From assembly GCF_003387375.1 (NCBI RefSeq), contig NZ_QUNG01000004.1, forward strand, positions 281,634 to 345,633: 64,000 nt of DNA. The letters run 5' to 3'. Within the stretch, counting starts at the first letter, position 1; each line of letters opens with the position of its first letter. The translations under genes and the position numbers were made by a program. The notes beneath the pieces were generated by a model. That model was given only the letters and a program-made list of their open reading frames with translations. It was not told the DNA's origin and did not search any database. This document shows, in pieces, positions 38,408-46,186 of the stretch. This DNA is from Marinomonas pollencensis (GTDB taxonomy: Bacteria > Pseudomonadota > Gammaproteobacteria > Pseudomonadales > Marinomonadaceae).

Positions 38408-39034
38408 ATGAACGAATTAATATTTTTACCATTAACAAAAGAAATTATGAAGCCTAAAAATGAATTACACAAATATCTATTTGACTTTGAAGACAATGTA
38501 AAGTTTAAAGTATTTTTAGCTATATTATCAATATCAACAATAATTTATAGAAAAAATAAAGTAGATTATATACAGACATTCACCATAGATGGCCTGCTAG
38601 GTAAAAATAGTTTTTTACCTAGATCTGGGAAATTAACTTTTAATACAATAGAAGAAATCATAAACTCATTAGAATCACCTTTTTTTGATACTATTTCAGT
38701 AAATAATAAATTAGTCAGCTTTAAGCTTTCATATCAATATATTAGAGAAATGAGAAAAAATACTGGATTTAATAAAATTGAATTGAAAAAATTAAAATCT
38801 TGTAGAGATATAAAAGCAACAAAACTAGCCTTAATAATTGAAAATCATAAAAAAGGATATTTACATCTAAATTATTTATTAGATGTATTAAAAGTTCCAG
38901 AGAAAAAACAACGAAAAGAAAGAATAAGACAGATTAAAAACGCTTTCAAAAGCATAAATGTAGATTTTGAGTATAAATACCCAGTAAATCAAAACGCAGA
39001 AGTTTTGGAAGAACATTATAAATTTCATTATTAA
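38408..39034 (+). CDS. Replication initiator-like protein (Rep)
   Basis: 208 residues, strongly basic. The sequence reads like plasmid initiators of the winged-helix Rep_3 type: an N-terminal 'FDFEDNVKFKVFLAILSISTI' helix region, 'LVSFKLSYQYIREMRKNTGFNKIELKKLKSCRDIKATKLALIIENHKKGYLHLNYLLDVL', then a basic C-terminal part. The key argument is context: it sits directly behind three iterons in a mobile element that also has relaxase and MobC. AGGA lies upstream of the ATG. It converges with the relaxase gene, 11 bp apart at the stops. Family membership is moderate confidence because the sequence is diverged. Confidence 0.65.
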   Translation: MNELIFLPLTKEIMKPKNELHKYLFDFEDNVKFKVFLAILSISTIIYRKNKVDYIQTFTIDGLLGKNSFLPRSGKLTFNTIEEIINSLESPFFDTISVNNKLVSFKLSYQYIREMRKNTGFNKIELKKLKSCRDIKATKLALIIENHKKGYLHLNYLLDVLKVPEKKQRKERIRQIKNAFKSINVDFEYKYPVNQNAEVLEEHYKFHY

Positions 39035-39045
39035 AATTAATTATT

Positions 39046-40932
39046 TTATCGAAATCTTACTTTAACGCTATTTTTTATAGGCTCATCACAATCAAAGCTT
39101 TTTTCTTGAATAGAACCTCTAATTTTTAGCTCTTCTTTTACCCTTTGAGCGTCTTTTTCGTGAAGCATATCATTGTCTAACAATTCGTTTAAATGCTTCG
39201 TTTTAAGGCGCTTTCCATTAGTAACCTCTTTAAGATCAACTAAAGAAAGCTTTTCTTTACTTCTAAAAAATAGCAAATCATCTTTATTTTCGCTATAAGC
39301 AATTTTCATTAATCTTATTGATAACTCTTTATTTTCTGATGTGGCATTTTTCCATCCCATCTCTTTCGCACATTGATATGATAGCCTTAAATCAAAATCA
39401 TTTGAGTTTTGACCAAATGAAATTCTATCTTTATTTTCTGAGATTTTTAGATTGTAATTGTATGGTCTTTTTTCATTATCTTTTAGTTTATAGTAAATTA
39501 AAGTTTCTCCATTTTTTTCAATTTTTTTATAATTATCATTTATTTTTAAAGTTTCATTTTTATAGTCATTCTCTAATTTTTTAATAGAATTACTTTCATA
39601 ATTATGTATTAAGTCAAAAAGATGTTTATCATTTTTTTTCATTTTACCATATGAAAAATATGAGTTTACTTTACTACCAGATAGAGAAATATCATTTTTT
39701 AAATCTGTGAAAGTAATACCACCATTTCGGTTTTTTCTTTCAATGACAGATATTTCAATATTTTCATCATTTAGTAACTTTAAAAAAGACATAGCATTTT
39801 CTGATTTTTTATATAAGTCATTAATTTTAGTTTTAAAAGTATCATATTTTTCTTCTCTAATATCATTTCTTCTATTTTTACCTTTTAAAGAATTAATTGA
39901 GTTATTTATTATTTCTGATTTTTTATTTTCTTTGTCTATTTCAGAATTATATCTTTTTACTTTAATTTTTCTATCTGATAAATCTGTATGATATTTTTTA
40001 ATTCCAGAATCAATATAGCCTTCTTCTCTTTTAATAAGTTTATTTCTATATTCTTTATCTAATTCCTTCTGATTTGTGAATTGATTTTTAATATTATCTA
40101 AAAAACTATAATTGATAGGTTCTTTTAATTTTTCTATTTTAGAATATTTATCATTAACAAAATCATTTGTTTTTTTATAATTTGATTTGGCTATATTTTG
40201 TTCTTTATTTTTTTTATTAACTATCTTTGATTTATTAAAATCTATTGCATCAACTTCTTTATTTTTTAAATCTATAATATGATTGTTTTCAATTTTTTTA
40301 TTTTTAGAGATTTTAGTATTTTCATATTTCTTTGGAAAATATATTTTTTCCATTTTTCCGTTATCGTCCATTTTAAATATATAATTTTCTGGATTATTTT
40401 TACCTGTTAAAGTTAAGTTGTGTTTTTTCTCAATTTTTTGGGCTGCGCTTTGCATTTTTAATTTAGAATTCTTTACTCTGTGATAATCTCCATTGTCATC
40501 GTGTAAGCCTCTTACAACGTGATAATGGAGCTTTCCACTGTCCATCTGTGGATAGATGAGATATGGAGTATCTTCAAAACCTGGCTCGTATAGCTTAGCC
40601 GTTTCGATAGCCATTTTTTCTAATTCTTTAATAGAATATTTTTTATCATCTTCTTCTGAAAAAGAAATCACAGAATGATCATAAATATGTCTTTGTCTAT
40701 TGTTTTTAGAAAGTTTTGAATTACTATCTACTGTCATTATAAAATTATCTATTAAGTCATTATAATCATCTTTATTATTCGTATTTTCACAATAACCGAT
40801 ATTAGAAGTAACAGAAATCAATCTGGGGTTATTTAATGAGTTTAATCCATCTTTATCATTGGTATTATATGCAATAACTTTTTTTAATTGTTTTAGCGTT
40901 TGACCTTCGTGTTTTAAAGAATAAATAGCCAT
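39046..40932 (-). CDS. MOBP-type relaxase (mobilization nuclease)
   Basis: 628 residues. The N-terminal ~170 residues are a relaxase domain: a candidate catalytic Tyr at residue 22 ('LKKVIAYNTND'), then 'HSVISFSEEDDKKYSIKELEKMAIETAKLY' and the metal-binding histidines in 'DSGKLHYHVVRGLHDDNGDYHRVKNS' (about 132-157). The rest is Lys/Asn/Glu-rich with coiled-coil segments and ends in a small folded region ('YQCAKEMGWKNATSENKELSIRLMKIAY'). It nicks oriT and leads the strand into a recipient. Codon use is extremely AT-rich. It lies two bases behind the mobC-like gene, as in many mob operons. Confidence 0.85.
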   Translation of the reverse strand: MAIYSLKHEGQTLKQLKKVIAYNTNDKDGLNSLNNPRLISVTSNIGYCENTNNKDDYNDLIDNFIMTVDSNSKLSKNNRQRHIYDHSVISFSEEDDKKYSIKELEKMAIETAKLYEPGFEDTPYLIYPQMDSGKLHYHVVRGLHDDNGDYHRVKNSKLKMQSAAQKIEKKHNLTLTGKNNPENYIFKMDDNGKMEKIYFPKKYENTKISKNKKIENNHIIDLKNKEVDAIDFNKSKIVNKKNKEQNIAKSNYKKTNDFVNDKYSKIEKLKEPINYSFLDNIKNQFTNQKELDKEYRNKLIKREEGYIDSGIKKYHTDLSDRKIKVKRYNSEIDKENKKSEIINNSINSLKGKNRRNDIREEKYDTFKTKINDLYKKSENAMSFLKLLNDENIEISVIERKNRNGGITFTDLKNDISLSGSKVNSYFSYGKMKKNDKHLFDLIHNYESNSIKKLENDYKNETLKINDNYKKIEKNGETLIYYKLKDNEKRPYNYNLKISENKDRISFGQNSNDFDLRLSYQCAKEMGWKNATSENKELSIRLMKIAYSENKDDLLFFRSKEKLSLVDLKEVTNGKRLKTKHLNELLDNDMLHEKDAQRVKEELKIRGSIQEKSFDCDEPIKNSVKVRFR

Positions 40933-40934
40933 TT

Positions 40935-41312
40935 TTATTTACTCCTATTAAAAGGTTTAACGTGTTTTAAGAAATAGTTTCTTGCTTTAATACCTTCTTT
41001 TAAAAATGTCTTAATTTCTTTAATATCATCTTCATCAAGTAAATTATTTTCATTTGCTTTTCTGGCTAATTGATTAAGATTATTTCCATATCTAATCAGG
41101 TGGTTTAATGCTTTTAAAGATTGGCCTTCCTCATCTACTAATACTTTTTTAAAGCCTCTGCCGTTATTCATATAATGCAATATAAACTCTTCCCACGTTC
41201 TAAAACCAGAGATTGCTTTTATCTCATTTAATAATTTATGGTTGTAATCATCGAGCCTAATATTTATACTTTTTCTTCTTTTGTTTTTATTTAATTTTTT
41301 CATTCTAATCAC
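40935..41312 (-). CDS. MobC-like mobilization accessory protein
   Basis: 125 residues. A basic N-terminus with a ribbon-helix-helix-like segment ('RRKSINIRLDDYNHKLLNEIKAISGF') is followed by the MobC signature 'LIRYGNNLNQLARKANENN' (about 81-99). MobC proteins bind oriT and help the relaxase open the DNA. The relaxase gene follows after two bases. The next candidate for oriT is the noncoding gap upstream of this gene (41313-41564). An alternative start at Met4 is possible. Confidence 0.82.
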   Translation of the reverse strand: MIRMKKLNKNKRRKSINIRLDDYNHKLLNEIKAISGFRTWEEFILHYMNNGRGFKKVLVDEEGQSLKALNHLIRYGNNLNQLARKANENNLLDEDDIKEIKTFLKEGIKARNYFLKHVKPFNRSK

Positions 41313-41564
41313 TTTTTATTTTAATAATTTATCCAAATGCTAATGCGGAAAATTATATATACCTCTATCTCTTCAATGTTTTTTAAAAAATTACCTTTAA
41401 TTTTTTATTTTCGGAGAAAATCGAGCGGAATGGGGAACCCAAGCCTCAACTCGCAATATACTTTATTTATCATATTATATTGATCTGTCAAATTGGCATT
41501 AGAGAAGCAAAAAGAGAAAAGAGAATAGGCACTTCGTGCCCTTTCTGAAAAAGATATTGATATA
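41313..41564. other. Intergenic gap upstream of mobC, candidate oriT
   Basis: 252 bp without a gene. It contains a GC-richer island (GAGCGGAATGGGGAACCC, about 41423-41440) in an otherwise AT-rich background and a small hairpin GGCAC-TTC-GTGCC near 41529-41541 that may end the integrase transcript. Relaxase origins are usually next to mobC, so the nick site may be here; I cannot identify it. Confidence 0.35.
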
Positions 41565-42908
41565 TTATTTATTATATTTGAAAAATTCTTCTGCTTGTTT
41601 ATCTAAACTGATTTTTTCTTCTTCGGTTAAATCCGGCGGAACATCATCATAATCTGTATAAGATACATTATTTAGGATAGCTTTTAATTCTAACTCACTG
41701 CGATTAAAATCTGTCAAACTATCTATATGCGCTTGCTGTGATAATTTATAACTATCATAATGCTTTTCAATCATTTCAACAGAACTACCAACATATTTTG
41801 CAATTAGATAAATATCTACACCTTGCATTAATCTTTTAGTAATGAAGGTATGGCGACAACTGTATAAAGTATAATGAGTGTTTATTAAATTATTTTCTTT
41901 TAAATAGTCTGTGAATTGCTTGAAGATATCGCTAAACTCTGCAATTTTACCAAAAGATGTTTCTAAAATTAATTTGTCACTATATATAAAATTGTCTATT
42001 GTGATATTTTTATCTTGTTGAGTGATTTTTGCAATATTAACAATTGCATTAATGGCTTTTGAACTTAATGCGATAACTCGACCGCTCGAATATTTTTTTG
42101 TTTTTCCTTTCGTGATTTTAACAAGATAATTATCATTTTCTATTAATAAATTATCTTTATAGTAAGAATGTTTTTTCTTTTTTATATCATTAAAGTGTAA
42201 GTTTATAAATTCTTCACCCGTTCTTACACCCGTTTCTAACAAAATAATAAAGTATTCATTTAATATTTTTCTATACTCAACGGTCTTAAAATTAGCTTTC
42301 CTGCCATTTTTTTCAACTTCGTAAAACTTTGGCAGGTGCTCTAAAATCATTGCCAAATCATCACCATTAAAAGCGTCTCTCGTTTCAATTTTCATAGCTT
42401 TAATTTTTGGTAAAACAGGAATATCATTCTTTTTAACTATTTTTTCTTCTTCTAAATAATCAAAAATCATCTTAAAACACGTTTTATTTATATTTTTTCT
42501 TGTGATTGATAATTCTTGACCATCAAAATAATCTCTTATTTTTTTAGTTGTAAAATCAACAATTTCGACATTTTTAAAGAATGGAATGATAAAATTTGAA
42601 AAAACTGTTTTATAGTCTTTATAGATTTGTAGCTGTATTTTTTTACTATCTAACTGAATAATTACACTGTTGATAATGTCTTCAACATAAACTTTTTTAT
42701 TAGCTAAAATAGTTAACCCTTGCTTATTTCGGTTTTCAAGTTCGGAACGGAGTTCCCAAGCCCGAAATTTTGCTTCATCTTCATCTGCAACTTTCAAACT
42801 TCGCTTAATTTCTACTCCGTTTACTCGTATACGAGCATAAAAATTTTTAGAGTTTTTAAGACGATAAATCGCTAAATTCTTCGCTAAACGCTCGTATTTT
42901 GCTACCAT
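41565..42908 (-). CDS. int: Tyrosine-type site-specific integrase
   Basis: 447 residues. An N-terminal arm-binding region ('NFYARIRVNGVEIKRSLKVADEDEAKFRAWELRSEL') and a SAM-like core-binding domain precede the catalytic domain. Catalytic residues are Arg in 'LLETGVRTGEEFINLHF' (~228), 'YSCRHTFITKRLMQGVDIYLIAKYVGSS' (H-x-x-R type, here CRHTF, ~350) and the nucleophile Tyr in 'EMIEKHYDSY' (~383). It sits ~100 bp inside the right junction and is read inward. It is the obvious enzyme for insertion into the tRNA-Leu anticodon loop. Confidence 0.93.
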   Translation of the reverse strand: MVAKYERLAKNLAIYRLKNSKNFYARIRVNGVEIKRSLKVADEDEAKFRAWELRSELENRNKQGLTILANKKVYVEDIINSVIIQLDSKKIQLQIYKDYKTVFSNFIIPFFKNVEIVDFTTKKIRDYFDGQELSITRKNINKTCFKMIFDYLEEEKIVKKNDIPVLPKIKAMKIETRDAFNGDDLAMILEHLPKFYEVEKNGRKANFKTVEYRKILNEYFIILLETGVRTGEEFINLHFNDIKKKKHSYYKDNLLIENDNYLVKITKGKTKKYSSGRVIALSSKAINAIVNIAKITQQDKNITIDNFIYSDKLILETSFGKIAEFSDIFKQFTDYLKENNLINTHYTLYSCRHTFITKRLMQGVDIYLIAKYVGSSVEMIEKHYDSYKLSQQAHIDSLTDFNRSELELKAILNNVSYTDYDDVPPDLTEEEKISLDKQAEEFFKYNK

Positions 42909-42928
42909 AGCTCATCCTCTGATGCTCA

Positions 42929-42951
42929 TAGTTGTATAGAAAGTTGCATAG
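42929..42951 (+). repeat. AGTTGTATAG / AGTTGCATAG repeats near the right end
   Basis: Two near-identical 10-mers in tandem just upstream of the integrase gene match the pair at the left end. This supports arm-type integrase sites at both ends of the element. They could also act in integrase autoregulation. Confidence 0.45.
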
Positions 42952-43011
42952 CAACTTTAAAAGTAACTATAAGTCTATGATTAGCAAGCTTTTTTGTAAA
43001 GACAGTATAAG

Positions 43012-43020
43012 TTCAAAATC
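43012..43020. repeat. attR core
   Basis: TTCAAAATC, right copy of the 9-bp repeat, joined to the 3' half of tRNA-Leu. Confidence 0.85.
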
Positions 43021-43064
43021 CGTTGCCGAAAGGCGTGGCGGTTCGAGTCCGCCTACTGGTACCA
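43012..43064 (+). pseudogene. 3' half of tRNA-Leu (CAA)
   Basis: The TTCAAAATC core followed by CGTTGCCGAAAGGCGTGGC, the T-arm GGTTCGAGTCC and acceptor TACTGGT plus ACCA. It pairs with the 5' half at 36547-36587. Upstream of it is integrase regulatory sequence, not a tRNA 5' half, so as it stands this gene cannot make a tRNA. Confidence 0.92.
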
Positions 43065-43071
43065 ACATAAG

Positions 43072-43105
43072 AAAGCCCCGTAGCAAATGCTTCGGGGCTT
43101 TTTTT
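43072..43105. terminator. Original terminator of the tRNA-Leu gene
   Basis: AAAGCCCCG and CGGGGCTTT form a 9-bp stem followed by a T-run, 8 bases after the tRNA 3' end; it also faces the convergent yciA gene. Confidence 0.85.
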
Positions 43106-43112
43106 ATGCCTG

Positions 43113-43550
43113 TTATTGATTCTCTTCAGACAAATGCTCTAGCACGTAATCTGGCAAATCCGCTTCATTCGGGATTGGCATCGGTAGCCCTTCCTCATCG
43201 ATCGCGACAAATTTGAAATTTCCTTCGGTGACCTTTTCACGCTGACCAATGCGGCCACGTCTTACCCACGCCTCCACATGAATGTTCATAGAGGTACGGC
43301 CAACTGAGTCTACATGAGTATAAATACCTAAAATATCTCCAACTTTAACTGGACGAATAAAACTCATACCATCAAGCGCAACCGTTACCACTCTAGATTG
43401 TGCTCGCTGCCCAGCACAAATACCCGCTGCAATGTCCATTTGAGACACTACCCAACCGCCAAAAATATCACCAGCGGGGTTAGTATCACTTGGCATCGCA
43501 ACCGTACGAGTCGTTAAGCGCCCTATTACTTTTTCTTCCGTCTCCGGCAT
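43113..43550 (-). CDS. yciA: Acyl-CoA thioesterase, YciA family
   Basis: 145 residues, a single hot-dog fold. It hydrolyses acyl-CoA thioesters in the cytoplasm. The signature 'NPAGDIFGGWVVSQMDIAAGICA' (about 24-46) contains the catalytic Asp, followed by 'VTVALDGMSFIRPVKVGDILGIYTHV' and 'FKFVAIDEEGLPMPIP'. Base composition is chromosomal again, confirming that the mobile element has ended. It converges on the tRNA-Leu 3' half. Confidence 0.92.
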   Translation of the reverse strand: MPETEEKVIGRLTTRTVAMPSDTNPAGDIFGGWVVSQMDIAAGICAGQRAQSRVVTVALDGMSFIRPVKVGDILGIYTHVDSVGRTSMNIHVEAWVRRGRIGQREKVTEGNFKFVAIDEEGLPMPIPNEADLPDYVLEHLSEENQ

Positions 43551-43659
43551 ACAAAACCTCTTGCTAAAACAAATATAATTTTAAAACATCAGCTGATGTG
43601 TCCACAGCGCAACCTAAAGCGCCGCCTTCGACTCAACAAAACATCGACTTACCAAAGCA

Positions 43660-43917
43660 TTACGAAAATTCGCTTCGCAGGTAACTGGCTAATTTTTGAG
43701 GGGAGCGCACTTCATTCAAAAATGACAATTTCAGATACGCTTCAACCGCATGTATATTGCTGTCGGTTAGCCACTCTCTTTCATTATAAAAGGCTTGTAT
43801 TAACGCCAATATTTCAAAACCATTTTCTTTATCAATATCGTCATTCGGGCCTTTATGTTCGACAGGGTCCCACTTGTAGGTCCCCTTTAAATCACTGCGC
43901 TTAACTTGATAAACCAT
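43660..43917 (-). CDS. Hypothetical protein (85 aa)
   Basis: 85 residues, soluble, with alternating charged and aromatic residues ('YKWDPVEHKGPNDDIDKENGFEILALIQAFYNEREW') and a helical C-terminal half ('IHAVEAYLKLSFLNEVRSPQKLASYLRS'). I recognise no family. It lies 109 bp upstream of yciA in the same direction with chromosomal base composition. The start has a GGGTTATATAC leader without a strong ribosome-binding site. Probably a real, narrowly distributed gene. Confidence 0.55.
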   Translation of the reverse strand: MVYQVKRSDLKGTYKWDPVEHKGPNDDIDKENGFEILALIQAFYNEREWLTDSNIHAVEAYLKLSFLNEVRSPQKLASYLRSEFS

Positions 43918-44398
43918 GTATATAACCCTCTTTCCCCGTCATACCCTCTAAGGTTAGTCGCTCTTGATACAACTTACTCAAGGATCTCTTTTATACAGGG
44001 AAAACCTACTAGAATTGGACAAAAAACTGTCATCAATAGATGAAAATCTACAAAAAATGCGTCTCTCAACGAGAAACAGCCAACACAAAGAAAGAAGCAA
44101 GCTAGAAAAATAGCAAAGAAAACCGGAAAGGATAAGAAATTAATCTTTTATATCAGACAGTTACTTAGCTCCCTCCTTACAAGCTCGACAATAAGATAAT
44201 ATAGGGCGCAGCTTTTTCAGCCAATACCCAGCCGCAAAACGTTACACAAAAAAATGACAAAGCCATTTCGTTGCTTTGTCATATGATGCTTCGCAAGGGG
44301 GCGACACGCCATCAGCTGCGCGCCTTAATTGAGAATTTCTGTGAAAGCTTGAGGCTGAAACGGCTTGCTCGCTCCCTCCCTACGCCTTGTCAGCATCC
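43918..44398. other. Intergenic region, no gene seen
   Basis: 481 bp. Apart from the terminator at 44254-44282 I see no ORF, repeat or RNA that I can support. The stretch at 44180-44400 has several short GC-rich blocks but no convincing structure. Confidence 0.5.
44247..44282 (-). terminator. Terminator after the NTF2-like gene
   Basis: ATGACAAAGC and GCTTTGTCAT form a perfect 10-bp stem with a 9-base loop; read leftward it is followed by TTTTTTT. It lies ~115 bp past the stop of the leftward DUF1348 gene. Confidence 0.8.
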
Positions 44399-44872
44399 CT
44401 ACAGGCCCATTTCGCTTAGCTCTGGATGGTCAAGCGGCCGCGGCCCTGCTGGCCAATGAAACTTTCTCTCGCTTTCTGCAATAGGCAAATCATTAATGCT
44501 GGCATGGCGCTCCTGCATCAGCCCCTGCTCATTAAACTGCCAATTCTCATTGCCATAAGAACGAAACCAATTGCCTTCAGCATCTTGCCATTCGTAGGCA
44601 AAGCGTACACTTATGCGGTTGTTGTCATAGGCCCATAACTCTTTTACCAAACGATAATCCCGCTCTTTCTGCCACTTGTTGGTCAGCAGCTCTTGGATCT
44701 GCTCTCGCCCCACAGGAAAGGTGTCTCTATTTCGCCAGCGGCTATCTGGGGTATACGCCATAGATACCTTAACTGGGTCTTTTGTATTCCAAGCATCTTC
44801 TGCCATACGCACTTTTTGTTTGGCTGTTTCCTCTGTGTAAGGTGGAAAAGGGGCTTTCGCTTCGTCACTCAT
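44399..44872 (-). CDS. NTF2-like protein, DUF1348 (SnoaL-type)
   Basis: 157 residues from the ATG at 44872, which has AGGAG seven bases upstream. The whole chain is a DUF1348 member: '[50 protein letters not shown]', 'FLTNKW'-type (here [20 protein letters not shown]), '[27 protein letters not shown]' and '[18 protein letters not shown]'. The fold is the cone-shaped NTF2-like barrel, with no established function. It is leftward and separated by ~130 bp from the RelE-like ORF upstream. Confidence 0.88.
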   Translation of the reverse strand: MSDEAKAPFPPYTEETAKQKVRMAEDAWNTKDPVKVSMAYTPDSRWRNRDTFPVGREQIQELLTNKWQKERDYRLVKELWAYDNNRISVRFAYEWQDAEGNWFRSYGNENWQFNEQGLMQERHASINDLPIAESERKFHWPAGPRPLDHPELSEMGL

Positions 44873-45003
44873 GGGTTCACTCCTAGATAGTAGAACGACT
44901 TGTCTACACACAGAATAGACAAGTCGTTCTACTTTTGCAATGCAAAGCTGATCTCCTTCTTACTTCGCAACCTATTTACTAGCCACGGCTCTATCATTGC
45001 CTC

Positions 45004-45252
45004 CTAGCTATAACGCCGATCAAACTCAGCGTGGCTCATAGCAAAATAAGGACCTGTTTTAATATCAGAACAGCAAACAACCAAACGATAAGAGCGGTTA
45101 ATTTTGCTGCGAATCATACCTTTCTTGCTGTGCATTTTTTTCCACCTCCTATTACTCTCTGGTGAACGAGATAACTGTAAAGCTTCTTTTTTTGCTTTTT
45201 TACGCAAGTATCGAGGAATAGAATCCAACCCCTGGATTATGAGTTTCATCAT
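45004..45252 (-). CDS. Small basic protein, RelE/ParE-like
   Basis: 82 residues from the ATG at 45252, which overlaps the stop region of the viperin gene (GAGGTGTAGGATGATG), so translation is probably coupled. It is very basic. The C-terminal 'IRSKINRSYRLVVCCSDIKTGPYFAMSHAEFDRRY' recalls the last strands of RelE/ParE toxins ('..YRL..', '..H..YD..'), but no antitoxin gene is beside it. The frame extends upstream to 45309 inside the viperin gene, which I take as spurious. The toxin resemblance is weak; the coupling to viperin is the firmer observation. Confidence 0.5.
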   Translation of the reverse strand: MMKLIIQGLDSIPRYLRKKAKKEALQLSRSPESNRRWKKMHSKKGMIRSKINRSYRLVVCCSDIKTGPYFAMSHAEFDRRYS

Positions 45253-45253
45253 C

Positions 45254-46174
45254 CTACACCTCGACAGCAGGGATAAGCTGATAACGCTGCTGAAAGCCAG
45301 AAACATCAAAAGGAATCTGCTCTAGCGCCTTTTCTACACCGGCTGCAAGTATTGAATCACTCAATAAATAACCTGAGCCTGCTTCTGAATTTTGATAGAA
45401 ACGGCCTTCTGGGTTAATCATTAAATAAGTGTGCGTCATAGCGTCGTTGTCTTCTTCTACAATAAAATCCGACAACACCTGATGACGGTTCACATAGGCT
45501 AGGTACTCATCTTGAGAGATGACCAAATCGTGATTATGAACAGGCAGAACCTTAAGCAACTTCCATTTATCTGGATTAATTTGAGTCATTAAAGGCAGCA
45601 AGCTATCGTCTTTATTTACCGTGTTTACCACGGTATTAAGCTTCAACACACCGGTTGGGTTTAAGGTCCGATAACGGGAACATATCGACAGTAAATCGTC
45701 CGCTGTAATCCAGCGATTTTTTCTATCCACCCGACCTATTTTTTTAGCAATATCATGATCAGCCGAATCGTAGCTAATACCCAACACATCCAAAGAGGCG
45801 CCTATATCATCTAGAATCTCACTGGTTAAATAATGACCGTTGGTGATAAGTGAGGTTTTAAAACCTAAGTGATTAGCACGCTTCACTGCATCGATAAAAC
45901 GCTGACCCAGCAACATAGGCTCGCCACCGGCAAAATTGAGACGTACATTTTCATAACCCATACGGGCTTTTAATGGATTGTCTGAAAGGAAATAAGACGC
46001 CAGATTTTCAAGAAGGGATTCCACTTTATCAGATGACCTATGAAGCTCACTTTTTGCTTCGAGGTCGTCCCAAATGGCATAACAGTAACTGCATTTATAG
46101 TTGCAGCTTTCCGTCATGTGGAAGTTAATAACCAAGTCAGTTTTACGTTGTGTGCCAGTAGCAAATGATTTCAT
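45254..46174 (-). CDS. Prokaryotic viperin homologue (radical SAM, ddh-nucleotide synthase family)
   Basis: 306 residues from the ATG at 46174 (GGAG eight bases upstream). The radical-SAM CxxxCxxC is C24/C28/C31 in 'NFHMTESCNYKCSYC', with GGEP at 83-86 in 'RLNFAGGEPMLL'. The C-terminal half follows viperin rather than other radical SAM families: 'LDVLGISYDSADHDIAKKIGR', 'VLKLNTVVNTVNKDDSLLPLMTQINPDKWKLLKVLPV', 'TYLMINPEGRFYQNSEAGSG' and 'GVEKALEQIPFDVSGFQQR'. Each has a counterpart in human viperin (ISCDSFD...IGRG, KINSVINRFN, NPVRWKVFQCL, SYLILDEYMRF, GVEEAI..). Prokaryotic viperins make 3'-deoxy-3',4'-didehydro nucleotides that block phage transcription. Which nucleotide it uses is not known. 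Confidence 0.87.
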   Translation of the reverse strand: MKSFATGTQRKTDLVINFHMTESCNYKCSYCYAIWDDLEAKSELHRSSDKVESLLENLASYFLSDNPLKARMGYENVRLNFAGGEPMLLGQRFIDAVKRANHLGFKTSLITNGHYLTSEILDDIGASLDVLGISYDSADHDIAKKIGRVDRKNRWITADDLLSICSRYRTLNPTGVLKLNTVVNTVNKDDSLLPLMTQINPDKWKLLKVLPVHNHDLVISQDEYLAYVNRHQVLSDFIVEEDNDAMTHTYLMINPEGRFYQNSEAGSGYLLSDSILAAGVEKALEQIPFDVSGFQQRYQLIPAVEV

Positions 46175-46186
46175 ATTGAATCTCCG

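Larger units (their letters stand above)
36579..43020. mobile_element. Integrated mobilizable element in tRNA-Leu(CAA)
   Basis: A 6.4-kb AT-rich segment is bounded by direct repeats of TTCAAAATC (36579-36587 and 43012-43020), which are the anticodon loop and adjoining stem of tRNA-Leu(CAA). Inside are, in order: a complete tRNA-Leu(CAA), a lipoprotein gene, a 101-aa ORF, an iteron array and rep-like gene, and leftward relaxase, mobC-like and tyrosine integrase genes. The integrase ends next to the right junction. There are no type IV secretion genes, so transfer would need a helper. It looks like a small mobilizable plasmid that integrates by tyrosine recombination. Its base composition contrasts sharply with both flanks. 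Confidence 0.93.

Noticed and set aside
39318..39991. Plus-strand frames inside the relaxase gene
   Set aside because: Low-complexity, Phe/Leu/Ser-rich products arise from the Lys/Asn-rich opposite strand; no start signals.
36588..43011. Group I intron in the tRNA-Leu anticodon loop
   Set aside because: Such introns are known at this position, but the insert is 6.4 kb, is bounded by a 9-bp direct repeat and encodes an integrase, relaxase and Rep. I see no group I core.
36727..43020. Cargo tRNA-Leu as the true att site (recombination with the right core)
   Set aside because: The same 9-bp core is in the cargo tRNA, but its 5' acceptor strand (GGCGCTG) does not pair with the right-hand acceptor (TACTGGT), whereas the 36547 half does.
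45254..46174. Generic radical SAM (MoaA, anSME or QueE-like) instead of viperin
   Set aside because: The C-terminal half lacks auxiliary cluster cysteines and follows viperin motif by motif, including NPDKWK and TYLMINPEGRF.
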